From a virus, in the IMG/VR virus record IMGVR_UViG_3300045941_000233, positions 40,286-104,285 of that record: a stretch of 64,000 nt of DNA, one strand, 5' to 3'. The notes under the pieces are model-generated. The model made no database searches and was not told the DNA's origin. It saw only the letters and a program-made list of their open reading frames with translations. Shown one piece after another: positions 52,192 to 61,237 of the stretch; the stretch's first letter is position 1, and each line of letters starts with the position of its first letter. The position numbers were made by a program, and so were the translations under genes.

Positions 52192-52988
52192 ACACCGAAG
52201 ATACGCAGGGAATCAGAAGTAGTGTTTTACCGTCGAAGGGCAGAGTGGTTTACGAGTTCTCTGCGGACCCGAACGCAGAGTACCGTCCTGTCTTAAATTT
52301 CCCCAATTATGCTGTCGGATCGGACGGGACAGTATGGACTGCTCATGGCGGCTGGATTAAGCAGATGAAGGTCAATTCTTTCAACAAGAAATATAACGGA
52401 TGTAATCTTGTATGCGGCAGCCGAAGGAGACGGGTTTGCATTCATACGCTTGTCTTGGAGGCTTTTGTTGGCCAGCGCCCAAAAGGCATGAGTTGCCGAC
52501 ATTTAGACGGAAACGGATTTAATAATCGACTCGACAATCTAAAGTGGGGGACTCCGCTAGAGCAGTCTGGGGACCAAAAAAGACACGGGACGAATCTGAT
52601 CGGATCAAGACAAAACAAGTCCAAGCTATCTGAAGTGGACATTGCGGCAATCAAAAAAATGCTAATCGGCAATGTGCCAACAAAGGAGATTGCATTTTAT
52701 TTTGGAGTTTCCTCGAACACGATAACGAGAATCGCAAGCAACAAAACATGGAAGCACGTAAAAACGGCTCCGGTCCCTCTAAAAGACAGGGCTGGCCAGA
52801 AAGGAAGCGACCATTACGCAGCAAAAATCAGCGAAGACATTGCCAGGGAAATATTTGCCAGGTCGAGGGCCGGCGAGAGCGGCCGTTCACTTGCCATGGA
52901 GTTTGACGTTTCAAGCCAACTTGTCAGCAATATCATTCGCGGCAAAGCATGGAAACATGCAACTCGACAACTCCAAATTTCAGCATGA
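52188..52988 (+). CDS. HNH homing endonuclease with NUMOD4-like and HTH parts
   Basis: 266 residues. NFPNYAVGSDGTVWTAHGG is NUMOD4-like, CIHTLVLEAFVGQRPKG and CRHLDGNGFNNRLDNLKWG are the HNH core, followed by two copies of a helix-turn-helix (SEVDIAAIKKML to SNTITRIASNKTWKH; SEDIAREIFARS to SQLVSNIIRGKAWKH). The encoding DNA is visibly richer in A and T than the flanks. A free-standing homing endonuclease inserted between two cluster genes. Confidence 0.9.
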   Translation: MNTEDTQGIRSSVLPSKGRVVYEFSADPNAEYRPVLNFPNYAVGSDGTVWTAHGGWIKQMKVNSFNKKYNGCNLVCGSRRRRVCIHTLVLEAFVGQRPKGMSCRHLDGNGFNNRLDNLKWGTPLEQSGDQKRHGTNLIGSRQNKSKLSEVDIAAIKKMLIGNVPTKEIAFYFGVSSNTITRIASNKTWKHVKTAPVPLKDRAGQKGSDHYAAKISEDIAREIFARSRAGESGRSLAMEFDVSSQLVSNIIRGKAWKHATRQLQISA

Positions 52989-53653
52989 GCCACCACCCGT
53001 CAGCAATTGCGATCTACGATGCCGTTCCGCGGTCTGTCCTGGCTGCCGCGAGGGAGTTCATTGAATCGCTTGGCCCTGAAAGCTTCGACGTCTATTCGCA
53101 CCCTTTCGAGCCGAAAATCCAGGTCAAAAAACAGCTTTACAACAACTTGGCGCTATGGCGGGTCGTCCTTGCGATCAATGAGCGGTTTGGCCATCTGTTC
53201 GCGCAAATGTTTGGCGATCTGCCGGCCCTGCAGCCATCCTCCAACTACTTCCGGGCGTTTTACATCTACCGCACCGGCGACTATCTGCAGAACCACATCG
53301 ACGCCGCATTCCACGACAACGAGCGGAAAGTCGTCACGGCCAATCTGTATCTGACCGACTGCGAGGGCGGGGAGTTGTTTGTTGGCGATCAAGCCATCCC
53401 GCCGGCCGCCGGCTGCCTGGTGGTCTTCGCCAATCGCGACAATGCCTATCATCGCGTCAGTCCGGTTCGATCTGGCCGCCGGATCATGCTCACCACTGGA
53501 TTTTGCATGCCGGCCGACATGTTTCCGCGGCCGGACTTCACCTGGAACAACAAAAAAGCTTGGTTCGCGCCGGCGCCAGGCGAGGAATGGACCGAAGAGC
53601 AATTCAAGATGCGAAACGAGCGAGCGGACCCGAATTGGAGGCCCGTGAAGTGA
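52985..53653 (+). CDS. 2OG-Fe(II) oxygenase (prolyl-hydroxylase-like)
   Basis: 222 residues from ATG 52985. The Fe ligands H104 and D106 (NHIDAAFHD) and H156 (AYHRVSPV), and R166 (GRRIML) for 2-oxoglutarate, are all present. The double-stranded beta-helix order fits P4H-like enzymes. It may hydroxylate a protein, sugar or lipid in the virion or glycan pathway. The start overlaps the HNH stop by four bases. Confidence 0.85.
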   Translation: MSHHPSAIAIYDAVPRSVLAAAREFIESLGPESFDVYSHPFEPKIQVKKQLYNNLALWRVVLAINERFGHLFAQMFGDLPALQPSSNYFRAFYIYRTGDYLQNHIDAAFHDNERKVVTANLYLTDCEGGELFVGDQAIPPAAGCLVVFANRDNAYHRVSPVRSGRRIMLTTGFCMPADMFPRPDFTWNNKKAWFAPAPGEEWTEEQFKMRNERADPNWRPVK

Positions 53654-54108
53654 GTCGCGAGTATCGCAGCGTCAACCTTGGCGCTGGCCCCTACAAAACC
53701 CCGGGCTGGACGAATATCGACATCAATCCGGCACACAAGCCGGATATCGTGCGCGACGTCCGCCGCGGCCTGCCGTTCGACGATTCAAGCTGCGAGCACG
53801 TTCGAACGAGCCATTTTTTGGAACATCTGGCAAATGACGACATGATTTGGCTGATGGGAGAGATTTACCGGGTTTTGAAGCCCGGCGGCCACTGGCAGAT
53901 CGTCGTTCCGCTGGGCTGCACCGGCGAGCTCGACCACAAAATGCAATTCACGGAAGGGAGCTTCGATATCCTGACGCGGCCCGAGACGTCCGACTATTTT
54001 CAGCAGCCGATGCGATGGGAAGAGGTCGAAGGCATGCGCCGAGTTGAGGAAGAGCCGACGCGCAAGGGAGTCTTTTCGCTGCATTTGAGGTTGCGGGCGA
54101 TCAAATGA
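53650..54108 (+). CDS. SAM-dependent methyltransferase
   Basis: 152 residues from GTG 53650. VNLGAGPYKTPGWTNIDI is a variant motif I, followed by FDDSSCEHVRTSHFLEHL and EIYRVLKPGGHWQIVVP, typical of type 11 enzymes. Overlaps the preceding stop. Likely acts on glycans or precursors. Confidence 0.85.
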   Translation: MSREYRSVNLGAGPYKTPGWTNIDINPAHKPDIVRDVRRGLPFDDSSCEHVRTSHFLEHLANDDMIWLMGEIYRVLKPGGHWQIVVPLGCTGELDHKMQFTEGSFDILTRPETSDYFQQPMRWEEVEGMRRVEEEPTRKGVFSLHLRLRAIK

Positions 54109-54827
54109 AATGCTCGATCGTCATGGCGACACATGAGCGGCCGGAGCTCTTGGCCCGCACGCTCGACAGCATCGCCCGCCAGCGGCCGCCGTTCGAATTC
54201 GAAGTGATTGTCGTCGATGACGGTTCCGAGTCGCCGGAGATACAGCGGATTGTTACGGCGCGAGGATACGGGTATTTCCGGATCGACCGCGAGCCAGGCT
54301 ATCGCAATCCCGGTCCGGCCAGGAATTTCGGATATCGGGTTGCCCGCGGGGAAGTGGTCATCTGCCAGAGCGACGATGTAGTGCACCGGTCGGCGGACTG
54401 CATCGCAAAGCTGGTGAAACTTGTCGCAAACGACAATTTCGTCATTGCGACGGTGTTCAACGGCGACATAGACGACTGCGAGCTCCCGAACGACGTTTAC
54501 ACGTCGCCGCAAAAGCCATCGCCGCTGTTTTTCCTGGGTGCCATTCAGCGCCGGCACATCTACGCCATCGGCGGCAATGACGAAGATTTCACAGAGCCGG
54601 GCTACGACGACAACTATTTCGCGGACTGTCTCATCCAGGGCCTGGGGCTGACGCCGCTGTTCACCGACGAAGTTGTCGGAATCCACCAAAAGCATGAGCG
54701 TCCGCGACTGGTTGGCGCCTATCGCCACATGCGAGCCATTTACGAGCGGAAATTCGCCTACTCCAAAGCCAAAGGGGTATGGGTGGCGATCGGTGGCGCG
54801 TGGCCGATGGATAGGCCGACGGTTTGA
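54105..54827 (+). CDS. GT2 glycosyltransferase
   Basis: 240 residues. CSIVMATHERPELLARTLDS and EVIVVDDGS are the family 2 N-terminus; PGPARNFGYRVARGEVVICQSDD contains the DxD region. EPGYDDNYFADCLIQGLG is the ED-type acceptor motif. The GT-A fold core is complete. Confidence 0.85.
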   Translation: MKCSIVMATHERPELLARTLDSIARQRPPFEFEVIVVDDGSESPEIQRIVTARGYGYFRIDREPGYRNPGPARNFGYRVARGEVVICQSDDVVHRSADCIAKLVKLVANDNFVIATVFNGDIDDCELPNDVYTSPQKPSPLFFLGAIQRRHIYAIGGNDEDFTEPGYDDNYFADCLIQGLGLTPLFTDEVVGIHQKHERPRLVGAYRHMRAIYERKFAYSKAKGVWVAIGGAWPMDRPTV

Positions 54828-54859
54828 CGATTTGCGGGCGGCTTTTCTAGTCTCGCCCG

Positions 54860-55951
54860 ATGGACTCCGCCCCAACTGTCTCCCAGCGCATCGATCTACT
54901 ACGCGCCGCGAACCTGCTTCCCGCCGGCGGGCCGCTTCCGACGCCGCGATTTACGCCAACTGACCGATGGACTGGCCGAGTTTTCTGCGGCATTGCAAGC
55001 TTTGAGCGGCATACCAGCGACGAAGGCTGGCAGCTTCAGATTGGACTACAGCACGCCGGATATTTGCTGGCCGGAAAGAATCTTCCATTCGACGAAACCG
55101 ATATCGACGAAATAACGCTTTACGCCAAAGCCGGCACGCTGATCCTTCAGGACAAGCGCGAATGGGATCCGTCAAACGACGCTTGCATCGACAAAAGTGA
55201 GGCTTTCGAGTGCTACGAATACATGAAGGACGATTACGACGATGTTTTCAAGCTGACGATCTGTAAAGACGCGCACGCCCGGCCGGACTATCACCGCCAG
55301 GCCAGCGACGAAATCGGCTGCCACGCCTGGATTTGCTACTACCACCCCGACATTGTTTGTGCGCTGGCGCCGTGGATCCGGCGGGAGCACGTCATCCGGA
55401 CTTGGCATTCGGTCGATTCGGCCGCCGTGCCGCCGTACAACGCCGACGATCATGTCGCCGGCTGCCTGATTTCCGGGGCCGTGACTCGCGAACTGTATCC
55501 GTTCCGGACTCGAATCCGAGACGCCCATAAGGCCGGCCGTCTCAAAAGCACGGCCATCATGCACCACCCGGGCTATCACGCCCGCGGGAGCCATACGCCG
55601 CTATTCCTGAAGATGCTCAGCCGGCACAAGGTTGCCATCTGCACGGCCAGCATTTTCGGCTATGCCCTTCGCAAGATTATCGAGGCGACGGCTTGCGGGT
55701 GCCGCGTCATCACCGATTTGCCGCCGGACGAAATTCTCCCGGGCAGTATCGACGGCAATCTAGTCCGGGTTTCTCCCGACATTTCGATCGATGAGCTCGA
55801 CGCGATCGTCCAGCAAGAGATTGCGGATTATTCGCCCCATCGACAACAAAGCTATTCAGTGGCTGCCATCAATTGGTTTGACTGGCGGCGGCGCGGGGCC
55901 GAACTGGCAGAGGCTATCGAAAGGATGCGAAAGGAGTATCCAACATGCTGA
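54860..55951 (+). CDS. GT-B glycosyltransferase (GT4-like)
   Basis: 363 residues. The C-terminal part has RKIIEATACGCRVITDLPPD, a GT4 donor-site motif, and GNLVRVSPDISIDELDAIV. The N-terminal half is less clear (CGIASFERHTSDEGWQLQIG). Cytoplasmic, using a nucleotide sugar. Confidence 0.75.
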   Translation: MDSAPTVSQRIDLLRAANLLPAGGPLPTPRFTPTDRWTGRVFCGIASFERHTSDEGWQLQIGLQHAGYLLAGKNLPFDETDIDEITLYAKAGTLILQDKREWDPSNDACIDKSEAFECYEYMKDDYDDVFKLTICKDAHARPDYHRQASDEIGCHAWICYYHPDIVCALAPWIRREHVIRTWHSVDSAAVPPYNADDHVAGCLISGAVTRELYPFRTRIRDAHKAGRLKSTAIMHHPGYHARGSHTPLFLKMLSRHKVAICTASIFGYALRKIIEATACGCRVITDLPPDEILPGSIDGNLVRVSPDISIDELDAIVQQEIADYSPHRQQSYSVAAINWFDWRRRGAELAEAIERMRKEYPTC

Positions 55952-56319
55952 CGGAAGAGCAACGAAAGGCACGGATTGCGAAGCGGCGAGCCAAGCGGCA
56001 GTGGTCGATCAAGGACCGGATGGACTTCGCCCGCAAGCGACTAGGAATCACGCCGAAACTAAAAGACCAAAAACTTTCCGGCCGCCTGGCCTGCAAGCCG
56101 AAAATCGTCAGTGTTCGCCGCAAGGTTTTCGGGTTGTTCAAAGTTGGAAAGAGAGGCGAGCCGGAGCTTGTTGAGAAAGTCGCCGCGCCGACGATGGCCG
56201 CGGCCGTTCCGATACTCGCCGACGGTTACGGAATAAATATAAATCCACACAAGATTCGCCGGCACATACACCGAACGGAGGGCGGATATTTCTGCCTGCA
56301 AATCCTATGGAAAAGCTAA
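55945..56319 (+). CDS. Basic hypothetical protein
   Basis: 124 residues, Lys/Arg-rich at the start (RKARIAKRRAKRQWSIKDR), then a beta segment. No recognised family. Overlaps the gene behind it. Confidence 0.55.
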   Translation: MLTEEQRKARIAKRRAKRQWSIKDRMDFARKRLGITPKLKDQKLSGRLACKPKIVSVRRKVFGLFKVGKRGEPELVEKVAAPTMAAAVPILADGYGININPHKIRRHIHRTEGGYFCLQILWKS

Positions 56320-56501
56320 CCGAAATGGATTTGGCGGAAATTTTCACGACCACGCGGCAGGACCATCCTGGCCGCCGGTCCGCTGGCGTGCGCTCCGCAA
56401 AAAAAGGAATCCGGGCTGCAAGGCAGCGTCCGCCCAAGCCGCCGGACGAAAGCCTGAGTAAGTGGCACCGTCGGATGGTAGCCGCGGGGCTGAAAAAATG
56501 A
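56307..56501 (+). CDS. Small basic hypothetical protein
   Basis: 64 residues, Arg/Lys/Pro-rich; no recognised domain. Its stop overlaps the next start by four bases. Confidence 0.5.
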   Translation: MEKLTEMDLAEIFTTTRQDHPGRRSAGVRSAKKGIRAARQRPPKPPDESLSKWHRRMVAAGLKK

Positions 56502-56878
56502 GCCGCAAAAAAGCCCGAGCCAGAAAGCCACCCAAATCACAGGTTCCGCCGAATCCAGGTCCGATTTTTCTAATACAGGGGATTAGTTCCATGGACTTCA
56601 AGATCGAAATTCCGCCAACAACATCGGGCAAAGTCGCCAACGGTGAATTGACCGTAACAGTTGCCGGCGGGCAGTCGCATGTCTTCATCACCGCCAAAAC
56701 GCAATCGGAAGTCATCGCTCCGGTGTTTGTCGGCGAGGATGGCCAGTTTGTTGATGCGTCGTTCGTCTATGTGAGCACTCGCGGAGTCAAATCCGAAGTG
56801 CCGGCGACGATCCACCATGAACTGGTTGACATGTCACCGCCGCCGAACCCCGGTCCGATCCGTTTGGTTTTGGTCTAG
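56498..56878 (+). CDS. Hypothetical protein sharing a domain with the metzincin
   Basis: 126 residues from ATG 56498. After a basic start and PPNPGPIF, residues 30-110 form a beta domain: NGELTVTVAGGQS and DASFVYVSTRGVKS. This domain recurs at the C-terminus of the metzincin gene that follows (NGELAINIAGQQS, GASFAYLSKRGTKS). It may be an adaptor, inhibitor or partner of that protease. Confidence 0.65.
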   Translation: MSRKKARARKPPKSQVPPNPGPIFLIQGISSMDFKIEIPPTTSGKVANGELTVTVAGGQSHVFITAKTQSEVIAPVFVGEDGQFVDASFVYVSTRGVKSEVPATIHHELVDMSPPPNPGPIRLVLV

Positions 56879-56887
56879 CCAGTCGCA

Positions 56888-58171
56888 ATGTTCATTCCCA
56901 AGCCTTGCCGATGTCTCTTGCCGCGCGGCATTGAAGCGATGCCGCCGGCGCGTGTTCCGTTGTCTGCCGACAACATCCCGGCCCTCAGTAGCTTGCCAGG
57001 GGCCAGGTACAAGCTTTTTTTGAGCATGGAGGGGCTGTCACTGCCGGCCTGGGGATTCTATACGGACGTGAACACCCCGCCGTTTGATTTGGCCGGAGAT
57101 TCGTCGGTCGTTCAGCAGATTTGGGAAAGGGTGGCAGAGGATTACGCGCCTTTCAATCTGGACGTGACGACGATCAACCCCGGGCCAAGCCTGGACGTCG
57201 CCGTAATCTCGATTGGCGGATCGTGGTCTGATTGGTATGGGAGCTCCGCCGGCGGAGTGGCGTTTACTGGCGGGTACAGACAAAACTCGCTCAGCATGAA
57301 AACCGGCTTTGTCTTTTCCCGCAATCTCGGCAGCGATGCGAAATATATTGCCGAAGCTGCCGCGCATGAGGCTGGCCATTTATTCGGACTGCAGCATCAA
57401 GCCCTTTGGAATGGGACAACGCTGGCGGCCGCATATCACCCTGGCAATGGCGAATGGGCGCCGCTGATGGGTGTCGGATACTACGCGGTCCGCACGACAT
57501 GGCACAACGGCGCCACGTCAGCGGGTCCGTTTGTGCTCCAAGACGATCTTTCCATCCTGTCGAAAAACGTATTCGGACTGCGGACAGACGACGCGGGAGA
57601 TTCGATCAACAAGGCCGTCGATTTGCCGGTATCCGGAAATCGGCTGTCGGCTTCCGGCCGGCTGAATACTTCAGACGACCGCGACTTGTGGCGATTCGCC
57701 TGCGGCTATGGGCCGTGCGACATAACGCTCGCCGGATCGTTCGGGACCAATACCGATTTGGTGTTAGAGATTCGCGACCCAGACTGGAACTTGATTTCTG
57801 TCGCCTCGCCTGCCGAATCGTACAGCGCCAGAATCGCCACCGATCTTCTGCCCGGCGTTTATTTCCTGGTCGCGTCCAGCACAGGGGGCTACGGAAACCT
57901 CGGCCAGTACACACTCAGCGGCACGATACCGCCCGAGTCCGCGGAGAGAGTTAATTTCGGAATTGAATGGCCAGACGATGGGGTGCTCTTGAACGGAGAA
58001 TTAGCAATCAATATCGCCGGCCAGCAGTCGGTTATTGCTACATTCCCCGGCCAGCGCGGAGTTACCGGCCTATCCGGACAGAAATTCAGCCCCCTTGGGG
58101 CGTCGTTTGCGTATCTCAGCAAGCGCGGCACAAAATCGCCAAACCCGAGCACGTTGAGCGCAATTCTTTAG
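56888..58171 (+). CDS. Metzincin protease with PPC-like domain
   Basis: 427 residues. IWERVAEDYAPFNLDVTTI and HEAGHLFGLQH (about 160-170) form a full metzincin zinc site. A beta domain at about 240-345 (FGTNTDLVLEIRDPDWNLIS, PGVYFLVASSTGGYGNLG) looks like a bacterial pre-peptidase C-terminal (PPC) domain. The final 75 residues match the domain of the preceding gene. No signal peptide is obvious. Could act in virion maturation or on host surface protein. Confidence 0.8.
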   Translation: MFIPKPCRCLLPRGIEAMPPARVPLSADNIPALSSLPGARYKLFLSMEGLSLPAWGFYTDVNTPPFDLAGDSSVVQQIWERVAEDYAPFNLDVTTINPGPSLDVAVISIGGSWSDWYGSSAGGVAFTGGYRQNSLSMKTGFVFSRNLGSDAKYIAEAAAHEAGHLFGLQHQALWNGTTLAAAYHPGNGEWAPLMGVGYYAVRTTWHNGATSAGPFVLQDDLSILSKNVFGLRTDDAGDSINKAVDLPVSGNRLSASGRLNTSDDRDLWRFACGYGPCDITLAGSFGTNTDLVLEIRDPDWNLISVASPAESYSARIATDLLPGVYFLVASSTGGYGNLGQYTLSGTIPPESAERVNFGIEWPDDGVLLNGELAINIAGQQSVIATFPGQRGVTGLSGQKFSPLGASFAYLSKRGTKSPNPSTLSAIL

Positions 58172-58175
58172 AGGC

Positions 58176-59120
58176 ATGCATCCTCTCCCGCCAACAATGA
58201 AGTCCCCTCGCGACCGCCGGCCTGGCGCGTACCGCGAGGGCGTGCTGCAGATCCATATCACGCGGGCTTGCGATAAGTCCTGCTTCGGATGCACTCAAGG
58301 CAGCAACCTTGGCGGCAAGCCGGTAATGATGGCGCCGGAGCAATTCGAGGCCGCCTGCCAGAGCCTGGAAGGATATTGGGGCGTTGTCGGGGTGTTCGGC
58401 GGCAATCCGGCCCTTCACCCGCAGTTCGATCAAATCTGCGAAATACTCCGCCGCTACTTTCCGAAAAAGCAGTGCGGCTTGTGGTGCAACAATTTGCTTG
58501 GCAAAGGCGAGCACGCACGCGCGACCTTCAACCCGATGGTCAGCAATCTAAACGTCCATCTCGACCAAGAGGCTTACGACGAATTCAAACGCGACTGGCC
58601 GGAGTCGAGGCCGTTTGGCTTGCACGACGATTCGCGACACTCGCCGCCGTTTGTGGCGATGCAGGACGTCATTCCGGACGAAGAGGAACGCTGGCGGCTG
58701 ATTGGCCAGTGCGACGTCAACCAGCACTGGTCTGCCATGGTCTGCACGTTCCGCGGCGAGCTCCGCGGGTACTTCTGCGAGCTCGCCGGCGCCCAGGCGA
58801 TGCTTCATCAGCACGAACCGGACTATCCGGATCTGGGGCTGCCGGCCGTTCCTGGCTGGTGGAATCAGGGCATGGAAGCATTTGACGCGCAAGTCCGGTT
58901 CCACTGCCACGCTTGCGGAATCCCCCTTCGCGGATACGGAGAATTGGCAATCGGCGGAAAAATCGAGGAAGTCAGCAAAACCCACCTTCCGATTTTTAAG
59001 CCAAAACGACATCAGGGCCGCGAAGTTCGGCAGATCCTGAAGATCGAGGAAATGCAGATCGAAAAGGACTCGCCGGCTACCAACTATCTACAGAAAGCGG
59101 GGGCGATATGGGGACGGTAG
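58176..59120 (+). CDS. Radical SAM protein
   Basis: 314 residues. A32-C-D-K-S-C36-F-G-C39 contains the CxxxCxxC [4Fe-4S] site at the end of the first strand, then VVGVFGGNPALHP replaces the usual GGEP motif. Further Cys/His residues in the second half (CHACGIP) could bind a second cluster or metal. ATG 58197 is an alternative start. The end overlaps the next start by 13 bases. Confidence 0.8.
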   Translation: MHPLPPTMKSPRDRRPGAYREGVLQIHITRACDKSCFGCTQGSNLGGKPVMMAPEQFEAACQSLEGYWGVVGVFGGNPALHPQFDQICEILRRYFPKKQCGLWCNNLLGKGEHARATFNPMVSNLNVHLDQEAYDEFKRDWPESRPFGLHDDSRHSPPFVAMQDVIPDEEERWRLIGQCDVNQHWSAMVCTFRGELRGYFCELAGAQAMLHQHEPDYPDLGLPAVPGWWNQGMEAFDAQVRFHCHACGIPLRGYGELAIGGKIEEVSKTHLPIFKPKRHQGREVRQILKIEEMQIEKDSPATNYLQKAGAIWGR

Positions 59121-59413
59121 TGGTCGAAAAAAAGCCAGACCAAAAAATACTTCCGGCCTGCAGCATCGAGCCGCTGAAATCCTATCGAGCGGTCAGGGTT
59201 GACGCTCACGATGACACAGAACGCAAGTGGTGCAATGAAGGCGACATACTTGTGTCCATTCAGTGCCAGCTTGGCGGCAGAGAAGTTCTGAATACCAGAA
59301 CGTCAAAGCTACTGCTTCGATCAAATGGGTTTGTGGAACGGGTTTTTTGTGTTCGGGATTTCAGTGTCCAGTCAGTTTCAATTGCCTTCGACGACAACGA
59401 AATGCCGGCATGA
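59108..59413 (+). CDS. Hypothetical protein
   Basis: 101 residues, beta-rich (LLLRSNGFVERVFCVRDFSV), no recognised family. Overlaps both neighbours. Confidence 0.5.
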   Translation: MGTVVVEKKPDQKILPACSIEPLKSYRAVRVDAHDDTERKWCNEGDILVSIQCQLGGREVLNTRTSKLLLRSNGFVERVFCVRDFSVQSVSIAFDDNEMPA

Positions 59414-59613
59414 GCCCCAAGCCATCCAAGCCAGAAATCGAAGTCACTTCGATCGAAAAATGCCCGTCCTGCGGCGGCTCTCACATTGCCGTCGAGATGC
59501 TTCGCCTCGACAGGCCAAACGAACGCGGCAGCACCCACCGCGGAATCTGCCCGGTGACTGGCGCGGTGTTCATGGGGACTAAGAACAACAAGCCACTGTT
59601 TGTTCGGCGATGA
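59410..59613 (+). CDS. Small zinc-ribbon protein
   Basis: 67 residues from ATG 59410. CPSCGGSHIAVE and a later Cys in RGICPVTGA suggest half to one zinc ribbon. Starts and ends with overlapping stop/start pairs. Confidence 0.55.
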   Translation: MSPKPSKPEIEVTSIEKCPSCGGSHIAVEMLRLDRPNERGSTHRGICPVTGAVFMGTKNNKPLFVRR

Positions 59614-60335
59614 AAGCGGTCACTGTCAGCGTCAATTTCGCCGATCTGCTTTCAATTTCGCTGCCGCGGAATGCTGTCCATTTCGAGCGAATCGTCGTCG
59701 CATCGACGCCGCAAGACAGCGACACCGCCCGGGTCGTTGCTGGCGTCACAAACGCCGACCTCTTCACGACGGACGCTTTTTATCGCGACGGCCGCACGTT
59801 CGGAAAGTGGCTGGCACTTGAAGAGGCTTTAGACCGTCTGGGGCGCGACGGATGGATTTGCGTTTTCGATGCCGACGTCGTGATGCCGCCGGAGTTTCTT
59901 CAGTACGACTACCGGCCCGGTTTTCTCTACTCGCCTTACCGCCGAATGATTGCGGACCCTCGCGAATATCGCGACGGACTGGACTGGAATTTCCTGCATC
60001 ACGTTCAAGACAAAGAATTCGCCGGATACTGCCAGGTTTTCCATGCTGACGATGAAGTGCTGCGCAATGTGCGGCCGTGGTACGGAACGGACTGGAAGCA
60101 TGCCGGCGGCGGCGACAGCGATTTTCAGTTCCGCTGGCCACCGCGGCGACTGATTCGCCTGCCGTTCCACGTCCTGCACTTGGGCCAGGATGGACGGAAT
60201 TGGATGGGTCGTGTTACTCCATACCTCGATGGCACCATCCCGCCGGAAGCCGCGGCGAGGGCGGCGCAGATGAGCGAGATGATGCGAGTGAGGCAGGAGA
60301 GCGGCGGCCGGCATGAGCATGAGAAGCTGAAGTGA
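59610..60335 (+). CDS. GT-A-like glycosyltransferase
   Basis: 241 residues. WICVFDADVVMPP is a DxD motif; HFERIVVASTPQDSDTARVV and FRWPPRRLIRLPFHVLHLGQ resemble GT-A enzymes of the DUF/family 2 border. Overlaps both neighbours. Confidence 0.75.
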   Translation: MKAVTVSVNFADLLSISLPRNAVHFERIVVASTPQDSDTARVVAGVTNADLFTTDAFYRDGRTFGKWLALEEALDRLGRDGWICVFDADVVMPPEFLQYDYRPGFLYSPYRRMIADPREYRDGLDWNFLHHVQDKEFAGYCQVFHADDEVLRNVRPWYGTDWKHAGGGDSDFQFRWPPRRLIRLPFHVLHLGQDGRNWMGRVTPYLDGTIPPEAAARAAQMSEMMRVRQESGGRHEHEKLK

Positions 60336-61237
60336 AAATCCCAAATCGCATGTCGTTTTTCTGGGGCGGCGGCCCGCTGTCCTGGATGCGATACATGACC
60401 CTGTGGTCGTTTCGGCTTCAAAACCCCGGCTGGGACATTCATCTCTATCTGGCGCCTACATGCCAGAACAAAGCCACCTGGACTAGCAACGAGCAGCAGG
60501 ACTGTTCGCCGCCGATGACGTGCCGCGACCACCTGCCCGAGCTCGCTGCTTGCGGAGTGAAGGTTGAGCAGTGGATCCCGCCGGCCGACTTCGCCACCAT
60601 GTCGCCGGTTCACATGGCCGACCTTTGCCGCTGGGGCGTGCTTTCGAAGTTTGGAGGCTGGTTCGCCGACACGGATATCCTCTGGGTCGATTCCATGAAG
60701 CGGGTTCAGGACCGCTACGACAGCGATGCCAAAAACCACGAAGCACGGCGCGGCCCCGGATCGTTCAAGGCGGCCGACGTCGCCTTGCCGTTATGCCGCG
60801 ACTGGCTGCCGACCGGACTGATTGGCGCCGTTCCGGATAATCGATTTTCGGCCGACCTTTACATGATGGCCCGAAATTCGGCCGACCCTCGCGGGTATCA
60901 ATCGGCCGGCCGCAGCTTGATTCTGAAAGTATGCGGACTGGACCCGGTTTTCCCGGCCGACAAGCGCGAAGTCGTGCGCGGCCTGACGACCGGCTTCCCG
61001 GGCGTCGTGTTTTGGTTAATGCACCACCTGACTTGCTATCAATGGGAGTGGTTCGACGCGCATGTCATTTTCGATCAAGACAAAGAAGTGCTTTTGGAGA
61101 CCGTCGGCATTCACTGGTATGCCGGATCCCGCGTAGGCCAAAAGTTTAACCGGCTGTTGGATGGCCACAATTTCCGCGGCTACAAAAACACGTTTTGCCA
61201 CTATGCGGCCAACTTGCTCGACGGGAAATTTGAATGA
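60332..61237 (+). CDS. GT32-like glycosyltransferase
   Basis: 301 residues, GTG start. IPNRMSFFWGGGPLSW and MADLCRWGVLSKFGGWFADTD are the DXD sugar-transfer signature of family 32. GTG at 60332 overlaps the previous stop. Confidence 0.8.
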   Translation: MKIPNRMSFFWGGGPLSWMRYMTLWSFRLQNPGWDIHLYLAPTCQNKATWTSNEQQDCSPPMTCRDHLPELAACGVKVEQWIPPADFATMSPVHMADLCRWGVLSKFGGWFADTDILWVDSMKRVQDRYDSDAKNHEARRGPGSFKAADVALPLCRDWLPTGLIGAVPDNRFSADLYMMARNSADPRGYQSAGRSLILKVCGLDPVFPADKREVVRGLTTGFPGVVFWLMHHLTCYQWEWFDAHVIFDQDKEVLLETVGIHWYAGSRVGQKFNRLLDGHNFRGYKNTFCHYAANLLDGKFE

